Made by a program: the position numbers and the translations under genes
Source of the DNA: Paraglaciecola algarum
GTDB taxonomy: Bacteria > Pseudomonadota > Gammaproteobacteria > Enterobacterales > Alteromonadaceae
Reading direction: 5' to 3'
Length of the DNA stretch: 64,000 bases
NCBI RefSeq assembly: GCF_021532655.1
Contig: NZ_JAKGAS010000005.1
Location: 248,001-312,000 of the forward strand
The notes under the pieces: generated by a model
Told to the model about the DNA's origin: nothing
The model's input: the letters and a program-made list of their open reading frames with translations, nothing else
Databases searched by the model: none
In this document: positions 53,151 to 63,029 of the stretch, piece after piece
Layout: every line of letters starts with the position of its first letter
How positions within the stretch are numbered: the stretch's first letter is position 1

Positions 53151-53560
53151 AACGTTCTCCGTTGAATCTTTACTAGATAAATAAAATAAGCCTACAACTG
53201 GTAACCAAAGACATTCCGCTGGGCGCAATTAGATAATAACCAATCGAGTTCGTGTTACAAAAGTAACCAATACCAACCCAAGTGTCAACCAATTATTTGG
53301 ATTTGGTATTACCAAATAACAAAATTAAAAATAATACACTTGTTAACTCCGTGTTAATAGCTAGTATTGCACTAGCTAATTTAGGCGGTAATTGTTAACG
53401 AAGGCCAGCCAAATATGGTTTGAAAGCTCATTTTTAGATGCTTAACTTATACTTACCAATTTAGAAGTTTTAAAAGAAATTTTAAATAATTACAGGGATA
53501 AGTTTTAACATTAAAGCTCTGCCACTAGGTAGATTTACTGTTAGAATGATTTTTTAATTT
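53151..53560. promoter_or_regulatory. Divergent region between the SDR gene and the RDD gene
   Basis: 410 bp without a gene. It holds the perfect 17-bp palindrome at 53301 and extra half-sites (AACCAATACCAACC near 53268; AACCAATTATTTGG near 53288). The rest shows nothing that I recognise. Confidence 0.55.
53301..53317. promoter_or_regulatory. Operator-like perfect palindrome upstream of the SDR gene
   Basis: ATTTGGTATTACCAAAT is a perfect 17-bp palindrome about 150 bp before the reductase start, with the TTGG-N5-CCAA form also found at the regulator's own promoter. Confidence 0.65.
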
Positions 53561-54091
53561 TTGAAGTATTTTCGATTGAACAAAACACCTCACAATTTCG
53601 TAAGAGCTCACTTTTTCCGGCGTCTGGCTGCGATTATTTATGATCTTTTGGTAGCAGTTGCTATAGGTATGTGCGCGGCTATTGTCATCACTGTATTCTT
53701 TACCTTGTTATATGAAAATGGGGTTCTGGATAAAAACGGAATTGAACACGTGAGTGACGTACTACAAGAATCCAAATTATTTCAGTTCTCTTTACAATTT
53801 TGGGTTAGTGCTTGGGTGATGGGTTTTTTCTTATGGTTTTGGCGCAATGGCGGACAAACAATAGGCATGCGTGCATGGCGTTTACGTATGTTCAGTACCA
53901 ATGATAAACCTTTTGGTTATGGTCGTGCTTTATTACGTTTGATTTTTTCTCTTGGTGGCCTAGGCACTTTATTAGTGCTTATTGACTGGAAGTCAAAACT
54001 TGCTTTACAGGATAGAGTTAGTCACACAGAAATTTTAGTACTGAGTAAAGAAGAAAATCATCACGCGGCATGGAAAGATCTGCAAGATTAA
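53561..54091 (+). CDS. RDD-family membrane protein
   Basis: About 176 residues with three hydrophobic helices and the RDD signature FFRRLAAIIYDLLVAVAIG (Arg and Asp of the name), then GQTIGMRAWRLRM and LIDWKSKLALQDRVSHTEIL. No ATG is available after the upstream in-frame stop; translation must start at TTG 53561 or TTG 53576, and the latter gives the usual short N-terminus (NKTPHNFVRAHFFRR). RDD proteins are small membrane proteins of uncertain, possibly transport, function. It is convergent with lptG. Confidence 0.82.
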   Translation: MKYFRLNKTPHNFVRAHFFRRLAAIIYDLLVAVAIGMCAAIVITVFFTLLYENGVLDKNGIEHVSDVLQESKLFQFSLQFWVSAWVMGFFLWFWRNGGQTIGMRAWRLRMFSTNDKPFGYGRALLRLIFSLGGLGTLLVLIDWKSKLALQDRVSHTEILVLSKEENHHAAWKDLQD

Positions 54092-54129
54092 ACACGTCAT
54101 ACTTATACTATTTCAGTGAGCCTAGGGAG

Positions 54130-55203
54130 TTAACCTTTTTTCTGCAACAAATAGATAGATAGTAAGGCAAAAACAGCACTTGGTAACACAGCGCCTAGTA
54201 AAGGCGGCAGTTGATAAACCAAACTCACTGAGCCAAACACTTCATTACTGACAAAAAAACCAAAGCCAGTGAGTACTCCTAAAATAATTCTAGCGCCCAT
54301 AGTTACACTGCGTAATGGGCCAAAGATGAACGACAACGCCATCAATAACATCACGCCTACTGATAAGGGCTGAAATACCTTACGCCATAATGCCAGTTCA
54401 TAACGACTAGGATCTAAACTATTATTTTTACGGTAGTTAACATACTCAGACAAGCCTCGAATCGACAAGGCTTCTGGTTTTACTTTAACCACACCTAACT
54501 TGTCTGGGGTTAAAGTAGATTGCCACACACCTTCGTCTAGTTGCTCATAACGAATTTGTTGGTTACCCATAAAGGTATATTGAACCTTAGTGAGTGCCCA
54601 ACCATTCTCTGAATACCTAGCCTGTGCCGCGTTAGTAATTTGCCTTAATACTAAGTTCTCATCGAATTCATACACATTGATATCTCGTAAGGTATATCGG
54701 TCGACCACTTCACCTATACTGACAAAATTATCCCCGTCCTTCGCCCAAGTGAGTTTATCGGCGGCAAATAAGCTTCCGCCTGAGATAGCTTGAGTACGTA
54801 TTTCTTTTGCTTTAGTTTCAGTCACAGGCGCAACCCACTCGCCAATGGACATCACAAATAACACCATGAGTAATGCAGATTTCATAGCAGATAAAATAAT
54901 ATTCCAACGACTTTGCCCAGCAGATTGCATCACAACCAATTCACTATTACTGGCCAAAATCCCCATTCCTACTAACCCACCAATTAATGTGGCCATTGGA
55001 AAAAACTGTTCAATTTCTCGCGGCAGACTTAACATTACGTATATGCCAGCTGTGGTCATATCATAACTACCACGGCCCACCTGTTTCATTTGTTCAATGA
55101 ATTTAATCAGCCCACTGAGTCCAACTAATACACTCAAACTCATAGCGGTAGTGGCCAATAATGTACGTGCAATATAAATATCGAGAATTTTAAACACGTA
55201 CAT
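54130..55203 (-). CDS. lptG: LPS export permease LptG
   Basis: 357 residues from ATG 55203 (GTG 55206 is directly adjacent). Six membrane helices in the YjgP/YjgQ pattern: IYIARTLLATTAMSLSVLVGLSG, MATLIGGLVGMG, LASNSELVVMQSAGQS, and three C-terminal helices (MLLMALSFIFGPL; ILGVLTGFGFFVSNEVFG). The periplasmic beta-jellyroll lies between helices 3 and 4. It forms the inner-membrane LptB2FG ABC extractor of lipopolysaccharide. It overlaps the end of lptF by 14 bp. Confidence 0.93.
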   Translation of the reverse strand: MYVFKILDIYIARTLLATTAMSLSVLVGLSGLIKFIEQMKQVGRGSYDMTTAGIYVMLSLPREIEQFFPMATLIGGLVGMGILASNSELVVMQSAGQSRWNIILSAMKSALLMVLFVMSIGEWVAPVTETKAKEIRTQAISGGSLFAADKLTWAKDGDNFVSIGEVVDRYTLRDINVYEFDENLVLRQITNAAQARYSENGWALTKVQYTFMGNQQIRYEQLDEGVWQSTLTPDKLGVVKVKPEALSIRGLSEYVNYRKNNSLDPSRYELALWRKVFQPLSVGVMLLMALSFIFGPLRSVTMGARIILGVLTGFGFFVSNEVFGSVSLVYQLPPLLGAVLPSAVFALLSIYLLQKKG

Positions 55204-56299
55204 CACCTTTAATTCTAGCTCTTAATTTGACACCTAAAGGCCTGCCTTTGAGGATCAAAACACTGCCTATAAAAAACAGCACAGCATGTACCCACCATAA
55301 GCCAAGTTGTGGCGGAATATTGCCATCTTCAAGGGCTTTACGTCCTGCCATTAACAATAAAAAATACCCTAAGTACAACATCAGGGCTGGAAACATCTTA
55401 CCAAATCGTCCTTGCCTTGGGTCTGCAGCACTTAGTGGTACAGCAATCAAAACTAAAAAAGGTAAAGATAAAGGAATAGCAATTCGCCAATGTAACTCAG
55501 AAATAGCTTCGATAGATGGATCATTAATTAAATCCTGGGTCGCATAAGCGGTAAGTTTTCGACGTTGTTTTTGTGTTTGTTGTTCTGCTATCTGAATTTG
55601 ATATTCATCAAACTCTACAACACTATAATCTTGCTGGCCTAACTTTCCTTCGTACTGTTTACCTTGGTTAAGCACTAATTTTTCAGCCCCATCTGGACTG
55701 GCGATCACCCCACCGGTTGCTGCATATACTATTCGAACATTATGATCAGTTTCGCCTTCACCACGTTGGGCCAAAAACACTTTTCTAAGGCCCTGCTCAC
55801 CATTATCGATATCATGCACGAACATCACAGCTTCTTGGTTAGCGGTTTGTTGGAAACGACCAGCGATTAAACTAGTTAAACCGCTTTTTGCACCTAACTC
55901 ATCTTCTAACTGATATTCACTTTCAACCGCAAGAGGCGCCAACCATAGCGTTAATAATGCTGTAACTACAGACATACTAACCGCCAATACCATCATGACT
56001 CTGGTGATATACCATTCACTAATCCCACAGGCCCGCATCACTGCCATTTCACTATCTACATACAATCGCCCGTGAGCCAACATAATGCCTAAGAATAAAC
56101 TTAAGGGTAAAACTAAAGATGCCAACACAGGTGTACTTAAAGCTAAAAAGCCCAAGACTAATCCTGCCGGAATTTCACCGTTTGAGGCTTCCGCCAAAAC
56201 ACGTACAAACTTTTGAGTAATAAAAATAGCCATTAGTAGCATAAAAACTGCGACTTGAGACTTAAGCGTTTCAACAACTAAATAGCGGAAAATAAGCAC
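55190..56299 (-). CDS. lptF: LPS export permease LptF
   Basis: 369 residues starting at GTG (GGA 7 bases before); it reads LIFRYLVVETLKSQVAVF, the expected N-terminus. Six helices flank a periplasmic jellyroll domain; visible are SLFLGIMLAHGRLYVDSEMAVMRACGIS and IPLSLPFLVLIAVPLSAADPRQGRFG. Partner of LptG in lipopolysaccharide export. Divergent from pepA, the standard arrangement in gammaproteobacteria. Confidence 0.93.
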   Translation of the reverse strand: MLIFRYLVVETLKSQVAVFMLLMAIFITQKFVRVLAEASNGEIPAGLVLGFLALSTPVLASLVLPLSLFLGIMLAHGRLYVDSEMAVMRACGISEWYITRVMMVLAVSMSVVTALLTLWLAPLAVESEYQLEDELGAKSGLTSLIAGRFQQTANQEAVMFVHDIDNGEQGLRKVFLAQRGEGETDHNVRIVYAATGGVIASPDGAEKLVLNQGKQYEGKLGQQDYSVVEFDEYQIQIAEQQTQKQRRKLTAYATQDLINDPSIEAISELHWRIAIPLSLPFLVLIAVPLSAADPRQGRFGKMFPALMLYLGYFLLLMAGRKALEDGNIPPQLGLWWVHAVLFFIGSVLILKGRPLGVKLRARIKGDVRV

Positions 56300-56573
56300 A
56301 ATGTATCCATAGGAAAAGTAGTATTTTTAGTGGCACTATGGGAAATTTTAAGTAAACTTAACGTTTTCACAAGTTTAATTTAATAATAGCCCGAAAATAG
56401 GCGCTAAAACCTTTAATGATTTTAGATTAAGTCCGGCTAAAGTTAATCTTACAATATAATCACTGTATAACCCAATCATGACATTTGAATAAATTAAAAA
56501 AGTTGCTTTTGAATGTTATTTTTAAAATTAAGTTTACAGTTAATTTTTGATCGTTTACTACCGAGGAATGATA

Positions 56574-58079
56574 GTGGAATTTAGCGTTAAGAGTGGCAGC
56601 CCAGAAAAACAACGCAGTGCCTGTATTGTAGTAGGTGTGTTTGAACCAAGACGGTTGACCTCAGTGGCAGAACAACTAGATATAATTAGTGAAGGGTACA
56701 TTAGTAATCTGCTAAGAAGAGGTGATTTGGAAGGGCAAGCAGGGCAAATGTTACTCCTACATCATGTGCCTAACATTCTTAGCGAACGAGTATTGCTAGT
56801 GGGTTGTGGTAAAGAAAGAGAATTAGACGAGCGACAATATAAACAAATTATTTCTAAAACTATCAAAACCTTAAATGAAACTGGCTCAATGGAAGCGGTA
56901 AGCTTTTTAACTGAATTGCATGTTAAGGGCCGAGATACCTACTGGAAAGTCCGTCAAGCTGTTGAAGCCACCCAAGATTCTTTATATACATTTTTGCAGC
57001 TTAAAACCAAAAAAGGCGAATTACGCCGTCCTTTACGTAAAATTGTATTTAATGTGCCTACTCGTCGCGAGTTACCTGCAGGTGAGCGTGCATTAGCTCA
57101 TGGATTAGCAGTATCTGAGGGGTGTAAAACAGCCAAAGATGTAGCCAATATGCCGCCTAATATTTGTAATCCATTGTATTTGCTACAACAAGCTGAACAA
57201 TTTGCCGAAGTTTACCCGAACTTAAGCGTAAGCTCAGTTAACGAAAAACAAATGGACGAGTTAGGTATGCATTCATACCTAGCGGTTGGTCGAGGTTCAG
57301 TGAATGAATCTATTATGACCATAATGGAACACAAAGGTGGGCCAGCTGGTCAAGCGCCAATAGTGTTAGTGGGTAAAGGTTTAACTTTTGACTCTGGCGG
57401 AATTTCAATCAAACCAAGCGATGGTATGGATGAAATGAAGTACGACATGGGCGGTGCGGCCGGCGTATTAGGCGCCATGCATACCGTTTGTGAATTGAAC
57501 CTACCGATTAACATTGTAGGTGTATTGGCTGGCTGCGAAAACATGCCAGACGCTAATGCCTATCGGCCTGGCGACATATTAACTACCATGTCAGGCCAAA
57601 CAGTAGAAGTGCTCAATACTGATGCAGAAGGCCGTTTGGTGTTATGTGATGCGTTAACTTATGTAGAACGTTTTGATCCAGAATTAGTAGTAGACGTAGC
57701 GACTCTCACTGGTGCTTGCGTAATTGCATTAGGCAAACATGCTACTGGCGTTATGAGTAATCATAACCCGCTAGCCCATGAGTTAATTAATGCCTCAGAG
57801 CAAAGTGGTGACAAGGCTTGGCGCCTACCTTTATGGGACGAGTATCAAGAACAAATTGAAAGCCCTTTTGCCGATATGGCAAATATTGGTGGCCGACCCG
57901 CTGGCACCATTACAGCAGCTTGTTTCTTATCTCGTTTTACCCGCAAATATAACTGGGCGCATATGGATGTTGCAGGCACAGCTTGGGTAAGTGGTAAAAA
58001 CAAGGGCTCAACCGGCAGACCTGTACCTATGCTGTCACAATTTTTGATGAACCGCTCCGGCATAGAAACCGAAGACTAA
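56574..58079 (+). CDS. pepA: Leucyl aminopeptidase / PepA
   Basis: 501 residues from GTG 56574 (GAGGA 6 bases upstream), giving the usual start (M)[21 protein letters not shown]17 peptidase motifs: [33 protein letters not shown] (metal-binding Lys, Asp and Asp), [16 protein letters not shown] (metal Asp and Glu, catalytic Arg) and the C-terminal [13 protein letters not shown] di-metal hexameric aminopeptidase; PepA also binds DNA in Xer recombination and carAB regulation in E. coli. The intergenic 274 bp before it shows no other gene. Confidence 0.94.
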   Translation: MEFSVKSGSPEKQRSACIVVGVFEPRRLTSVAEQLDIISEGYISNLLRRGDLEGQAGQMLLLHHVPNILSERVLLVGCGKERELDERQYKQIISKTIKTLNETGSMEAVSFLTELHVKGRDTYWKVRQAVEATQDSLYTFLQLKTKKGELRRPLRKIVFNVPTRRELPAGERALAHGLAVSEGCKTAKDVANMPPNICNPLYLLQQAEQFAEVYPNLSVSSVNEKQMDELGMHSYLAVGRGSVNESIMTIMEHKGGPAGQAPIVLVGKGLTFDSGGISIKPSDGMDEMKYDMGGAAGVLGAMHTVCELNLPINIVGVLAGCENMPDANAYRPGDILTTMSGQTVEVLNTDAEGRLVLCDALTYVERFDPELVVDVATLTGACVIALGKHATGVMSNHNPLAHELINASEQSGDKAWRLPLWDEYQEQIESPFADMANIGGRPAGTITAACFLSRFTRKYNWAHMDVAGTAWVSGKNKGSTGRPVPMLSQFLMNRSGIETED

Positions 58080-58110
58080 CCTTTAGTCATTAATTAAGGC
58101 CTTGAAATAA

Positions 58111-58578
58111 ATGTCAAACGTGACGTTTTATCTACTTGATGAAACAGCAGAAATAAATCAACAGCCAGCGCATTTTGCCCTGGCTTGTTTATTAGCAACC
58201 CAACATTACCGACAAAAACAAAAGTGTTTGATTTATTGCCAGAATCAACAACAAGCTGAACAGTTTGATGAATTGTTATGGCAACTGCCTAACGACGCTT
58301 TTGTTCCACACAATTTAGCTGGTGAAGGTCCTGTTGGCGGTGCACCGGTAGAAATTTGTTGGCAACCACCGAGTCAATTTAACCGCCCAGTATTAATTAA
58401 TTTGACTGATCATATTCCGGCTTTTCATCAACGATTTAGGCAAGTCATTGATTTTGTACCCGCTTTAGAAGCATTGAAAGTACAAGCCAGAGAACGATAT
58501 AAACATTATAGAGCAGCAGGAAATCAACTCGATACCCTGCCCGCCTCTAGCATTAACGAGACACAACACCATGGATAA
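58111..58578 (+). CDS. holC: DNA polymerase III chi subunit HolC
   Basis: A 155-residue HolC protein: VTFYLLDE at the start, [48 protein letters not shown] in sequence, and [15 protein letters not shown]. Chi links the clamp loader to single-stranded-DNA-binding protein. The stop overlaps valS by 8 bp, as commonly seen. Confidence 0.9.
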   Translation: MSNVTFYLLDETAEINQQPAHFALACLLATQHYRQKQKCLIYCQNQQQAEQFDELLWQLPNDAFVPHNLAGEGPVGGAPVEICWQPPSQFNRPVLINLTDHIPAFHQRFRQVIDFVPALEALKVQARERYKHYRAAGNQLDTLPASSINETQHHG

Positions 58579-61423
58579 GACTTTTAATCCACAAAATATT
58601 GAACAAAAAATTTATCAAAACTGGGAAGATAGTGGACAGTTTAAACCTTCGGGCGAAGGTGAACCTTATTGCATTATGATCCCACCACCTAATGTGACTG
58701 GCAGTCTGCACATGGGCCACGCATTTCAACAAACCATAATGGATGCCCTGACCCGCTATAAACGTATGTCTGGCAACAATACCTTATGGCAAGTCGGTAC
58801 AGATCACGCTGGTATCGCTACACAAATGGTAGTTGAGCGTAAACTCGCAGCAGAAAACGGCCCTACTCGTAAAGAATTAGGCCGCGATAAATTTATTGAA
58901 AAAATATGGGATTGGAAAGCTGAATCTGGCAACACTATCACCAATCAAATGCGCCGATTGGGTACTTCTGTAGATTGGGATCGTGAAAGATTCACTATGG
59001 ATGAAGGACTGTCTAGTGCGGTAAATGAAGTGTTTGTGCGCCTGCATGCTGAAGATCTAATCTATCGTGGTAAACGTCTGGTTAACTGGGATCCTAAATT
59101 ACAAACGGCCATTTCTGATCTTGAAGTCGAAAACAAAGACAAAAAAGGTTTCATGTGGCATTTTCGTTATCCATTAGCTGACGGCGTAAAAACAGCAGAC
59201 GGCAAAGATTATTTAATTGTAGCCACTACTCGGCCAGAAACCGTATTAGGCGACACTGGTGTTGCGGTTAACCCAGAAGATCCTCGCTATAAAGAGCTAA
59301 TCGGTAAATTTATCGACTTGCCTTTAGTTAATCGTCGGATCCCTATTGTTGGTGATGAACATGCTGACATGGAAAAAGGCACGGGTTGTGTAAAAATCAC
59401 CCCAGCTCACGACTTTAACGATTACGAAGTAGGTAAACGTCACAAATTACCTATGATCAACATTTTGACTTTCACCGGAGAAATTCGCCAGCAAGCTGAA
59501 GTTTTTGATACCAATGGTGAAGCCAGTGATGTTGAAAGTTCAAACTTACCAAAAGCATTTCAGGGCTTAGAAAGATTTGCTGCCCGTAAGGCAGTGGTGG
59601 CTAAGTTTGAAGAAATTGATTTATTGGATGAAATTAAAGATCACGACTTAACTGTTCCGTATGGTGACAGAGGCGGCGTGGTAATAGAGCCAATGTTAAC
59701 TGACCAATGGTATGTGCGTGCAGCCCCCTTAGCTAAAGTGGCCACCGAAGCGGTGACCAACGGCGATATTCAATTCGTGCCTAAACAATACGAAAACATG
59801 TACTTCTCTTGGATGAACGATATTCAAGATTGGTGTATTTCTCGTCAATTGTGGTGGGGCCATAGAATTCCAGCATGGTACGACGAGAGCGGAAAAGTGT
59901 ATGTAGGCCGTGATGAAGCACAAGTACGCGAAGACAATAATCTATCTGCCGATGTCAAACTTAGACAAGACGAGGATGTGTTGGATACCTGGTTCTCATC
60001 TGCTTTGTGGACATTTTCTACCTTAGGTTGGCCAGAAAATACCGAAGACTTAAAAACCTTCCACCCGACCGATGTACTGGTCACAGGTTTTGACATTATT
60101 TTCTTCTGGGTGGCCAGAATGATCATGATGACTATGCATTTCATCAAAGATGAAAATGGCAAACCTCAAGTGCCATTTAAAACTGTGTATGTTACTGGCT
60201 TAATTCGAGATGACGAAGGCAACAAGATGTCTAAGTCAAAAGGTAACGTCATCGATCCTTTGGATATGATCGACGGCATCTCGTTAGACGAATTATTAGA
60301 AAAACGTACAGGCAATATGATGCAGCCTAAAATGGCTGAAAAAATCAAAAAACAAACCACTAAACAATTCCCTGATGGTATTGAGTCTCACGGAACAGAC
60401 GCATTACGCTTCACTTTAGCTGCTTTAGCCTCTACAGGTCGCGACATTAACTGGGATATGAAACGTTTAGAAGGTTATCGCAACTTCTGTAACAAGTTGT
60501 GGAATGCCAGTAACTTTGTATTAATGAACACTCAAGAGTTTGATTGTGGATTTAACTCAGCTAATGAAATGACATTATCTTTGGCTGATAAATGGATTAT
60601 GGGGCAATATCAGCAAACCATTAAAGCCTATCGCGAAGCTATGGACACCTATCGCTTCGATATTGCTGCAAAAATTCTGTATGAATTCACCTGGGATCAA
60701 TTCTGCGGCTGGTATATTGAATTGACTAAACCTATCATTCTTAAAGGCAATACTGAACAACAGCGTGGAACTCGCCATACTTTAATCACTGTATTAGAGT
60801 CTTTGCTTAAACTCATGCATCCCATCATGCCATTTATCACTGAAACCATTTGGCAAAGTGTCGCACCATTAGCCAATTGCCAGTCTGCAACCATAATGAA
60901 TCAAGCTTATCCTGAATATGATGAGTCAAAAGTGGATGCAACTGCTATGGCCGATTTGGAGTGGGTAAAAGGTTTTGTATTAGCCATTAGAACCATTCGT
61001 GGTGAAATGGACATAGCACCCAGCAAACCGCTTTCGGTATTACTGCGTAATGCTTCTAATGAAGACCTAAGGCGTTTAGACGAAAACCGCATATTCTTAG
61101 AATCTATGGCTAAGTTAGAAGCAGCCACGCCATTAAATGACGACGAGCAAGCTCCAGCTTGTGCCACTTCGTTATTAGGATCCTTAGAAATCATGATCCC
61201 AATGGCCGGCTTAATTGATAAAGACGCAGAATTAGCTCGAATTAACAAAGCTTTAGATAAACTTGAAAAAGATTGCGCAAGAACACAAGGCAAGTTAAGT
61301 AACGAGAAGTTTGTAAGCAATGCTCCACCAGCCGTTATCGACAAGGAAAAAGCCAAACTAGCTGATTTTAGTATGCAGATAGATAAACTAAAGGAGCAAC
61401 AAGAGACTATTTCTAACCTCTAA
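58571..61423 (+). CDS. valS: Valyl-tRNA synthetase
   Basis: 950 residues, normal for class I ValRS. HIGH-type motif [14 protein letters not shown] near residue 48, editing domain (about 200-340) with [22 protein letters not shown] motif [13 protein letters not shown] near residue 555, anticodon-binding domain, and a C-terminal coiled coil (about 880-950: [19 protein letters not shown]). It charges tRNA-Val in the cytoplasm. It overlaps holC and is followed by a good terminator. Confidence 0.96.
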   Translation: MDKTFNPQNIEQKIYQNWEDSGQFKPSGEGEPYCIMIPPPNVTGSLHMGHAFQQTIMDALTRYKRMSGNNTLWQVGTDHAGIATQMVVERKLAAENGPTRKELGRDKFIEKIWDWKAESGNTITNQMRRLGTSVDWDRERFTMDEGLSSAVNEVFVRLHAEDLIYRGKRLVNWDPKLQTAISDLEVENKDKKGFMWHFRYPLADGVKTADGKDYLIVATTRPETVLGDTGVAVNPEDPRYKELIGKFIDLPLVNRRIPIVGDEHADMEKGTGCVKITPAHDFNDYEVGKRHKLPMINILTFTGEIRQQAEVFDTNGEASDVESSNLPKAFQGLERFAARKAVVAKFEEIDLLDEIKDHDLTVPYGDRGGVVIEPMLTDQWYVRAAPLAKVATEAVTNGDIQFVPKQYENMYFSWMNDIQDWCISRQLWWGHRIPAWYDESGKVYVGRDEAQVREDNNLSADVKLRQDEDVLDTWFSSALWTFSTLGWPENTEDLKTFHPTDVLVTGFDIIFFWVARMIMMTMHFIKDENGKPQVPFKTVYVTGLIRDDEGNKMSKSKGNVIDPLDMIDGISLDELLEKRTGNMMQPKMAEKIKKQTTKQFPDGIESHGTDALRFTLAALASTGRDINWDMKRLEGYRNFCNKLWNASNFVLMNTQEFDCGFNSANEMTLSLADKWIMGQYQQTIKAYREAMDTYRFDIAAKILYEFTWDQFCGWYIELTKPIILKGNTEQQRGTRHTLITVLESLLKLMHPIMPFITETIWQSVAPLANCQSATIMNQAYPEYDESKVDATAMADLEWVKGFVLAIRTIRGEMDIAPSKPLSVLLRNASNEDLRRLDENRIFLESMAKLEAATPLNDDEQAPACATSLLGSLEIMIPMAGLIDKDAELARINKALDKLEKDCARTQGKLSNEKFVSNAPPAVIDKEKAKLADFSMQIDKLKEQQETISNL

Positions 61424-61461
61424 TCTAAGCTAGTTTACTAAAACTAAAGTTTTTACAAATA

Positions 61462-61496
61462 AACCGTGATAGGCCTGCAGTCTTTCACGGTTTTTT
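61462..61496 (+). terminator. Terminator of pepA-holC-valS
   Basis: An 8-bp stem AACCGTGA / TCACGGTT with a 15-base loop, followed by six Ts. Confidence 0.85.
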
Positions 61497-61529
61497 GTAC
61501 AATGGAGTGTCATTTTTTTAAGTAGCGAA

Positions 61530-63029
61530 GTGTCAATGCCGAAGTTAAGCACCTTATTATTTTTAATGGGAACCTTTTTAGCAGCCACTAATTGCTTGGC
61601 TGATGATCAGCAAGTGCAAATAATCTTTGCTGCTAATATGCAGAATATCGCCAATTCCGATCAAGGTAATTATAGCCGCCTATCCTCTTTGTTAAATCAG
61701 CAACGTCAGATCCAAGAAAACAACAGCATATTTGTATTTGGAGGCGGCAGTCTAGGACCAAGCCCCATGGCAGGTTTTGATCGTGGGTCGCATATTGTTG
61801 ATATTCTCAATTCACTTGAGCCCGATCTAATGACAGTGCGTAAACGAGAGTTTAGTTATTATGAAGATGAGTTATCACTTCGCTCTGATGAGGCAGCCTT
61901 TCCTCTTGTCGCCAGTAATATAATTGATCCCCTTACCTCTGGTAACATCGAAGGACTTTACAATAACGTTATCATTAACAAAAATGGACATAAAGTTGGG
62001 TTTCTTTCGATTCTTGAAGAAGAATTGGTGCAAGAATATTTACTCAATCGTGTAAAAGTTTTCGAATCCCAAACCATTGTTGAAGGGCAAGCTAAAAAAC
62101 TACGTCGCCAAGGTGCCGACTTTGTAGTCATGGTTTTTTCTAAAAAACATGCTTTTTATAAAGAACTATTAGACTCAGGTTTAATAAATATTGCTATAAG
62201 GGCTCGCTCTGACCGTGATAATGCCAATTTAAATACGTTAACACACCCAAATATTTTCAGTATTACTGACGACGATAGAGCGCTGCTATTAAATATTACA
62301 TGGAGTGCTTCTAAACCTGACGATCCCACAGTAACCAGCCAGGAAGTTTTATTAAATGAATATCCTGAAGACCCCCTCGTTAGTATGCAAATCAACGAAT
62401 ACAATCACAGACTAGATAGGCTACTCAACCAAACAATAGGCCAATTAAATGTGCCTATAGATACATCTCGCGAATTAGTCCGTACCCAAGAAAATGCCTT
62501 TGCTAATTTTGTCACCGATACTCTACGAGAATATTACCAAGCAGATGTTGCATTTATTAATGGCGGTTCAATTCGAGGCAATAAAAAATACATAGCCAAT
62601 ACCATTTTAACTCGCAGAGATATTGCCACCGAACTCCCCTATAGAAATCGAGTGACTAGAGCATCAGCCACAGGTGAGCAAATTCGCCAAGCCTTAGAAC
62701 ATGGGGTAAGTGAAGTAGAACTCATTAGAGGCCGATTCTTACATGTTTCTGGATTATCCTACAGCTTTAGCAGTACTCAACCGTCAGGTAATAGAGTGAC
62801 AAACATCAAAATAAACGGAATGCCAATTGATTTAAATAAAAGGTATTTAGTGGCTACAGATGACTATTTAGCCAACGGCGGGGATGGGTTTGATAGCCTA
62901 TCTAATAAACTAGATTCCACATCCTCAAATACCGCTCTTCCGCTGATTTCTGATATCGTAATTTTAAATATCCAAAAACTTGGCAAGATTGCCCCTCTTA
63001 TAGAGTCTAGAGTAGTGAGGCTAGATTAA
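61530..63029 (+). CDS. 5'-nucleotidase-family protein with degenerate metallophosphatase domain
   Basis: 499 residues from GTG 61530 (ATG 61536 is an alternative start). Signal peptide about 1-24 (FLAATNCLA). The N-terminal metallophosphatase domain is recognisable but its metal ligands are lost: the DxHG motif reads ANMQNI (Asp to Asn36, His to Gln38), GD is GG (residues 72-73) and GNHEF is RKREF (residues 104-108). The C-terminal 5'-nucleotidase domain keeps its substrate-binding motifs FINGGSIRG and DDYLANGGDGF. It is therefore unlikely to hydrolyse nucleotides but could still bind a nucleotide or nucleoside in the periplasm. It overlaps the following sensor-like gene by one base (TAATG). 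Confidence 0.85.
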   Translation: MSMPKLSTLLFLMGTFLAATNCLADDQQVQIIFAANMQNIANSDQGNYSRLSSLLNQQRQIQENNSIFVFGGGSLGPSPMAGFDRGSHIVDILNSLEPDLMTVRKREFSYYEDELSLRSDEAAFPLVASNIIDPLTSGNIEGLYNNVIINKNGHKVGFLSILEEELVQEYLLNRVKVFESQTIVEGQAKKLRRQGADFVVMVFSKKHAFYKELLDSGLINIAIRARSDRDNANLNTLTHPNIFSITDDDRALLLNITWSASKPDDPTVTSQEVLLNEYPEDPLVSMQINEYNHRLDRLLNQTIGQLNVPIDTSRELVRTQENAFANFVTDTLREYYQADVAFINGGSIRGNKKYIANTILTRRDIATELPYRNRVTRASATGEQIRQALEHGVSEVELIRGRFLHVSGLSYSFSSTQPSGNRVTNIKINGMPIDLNKRYLVATDDYLANGGDGFDSLSNKLDSTSSNTALPLISDIVILNIQKLGKIAPLIESRVVRLD

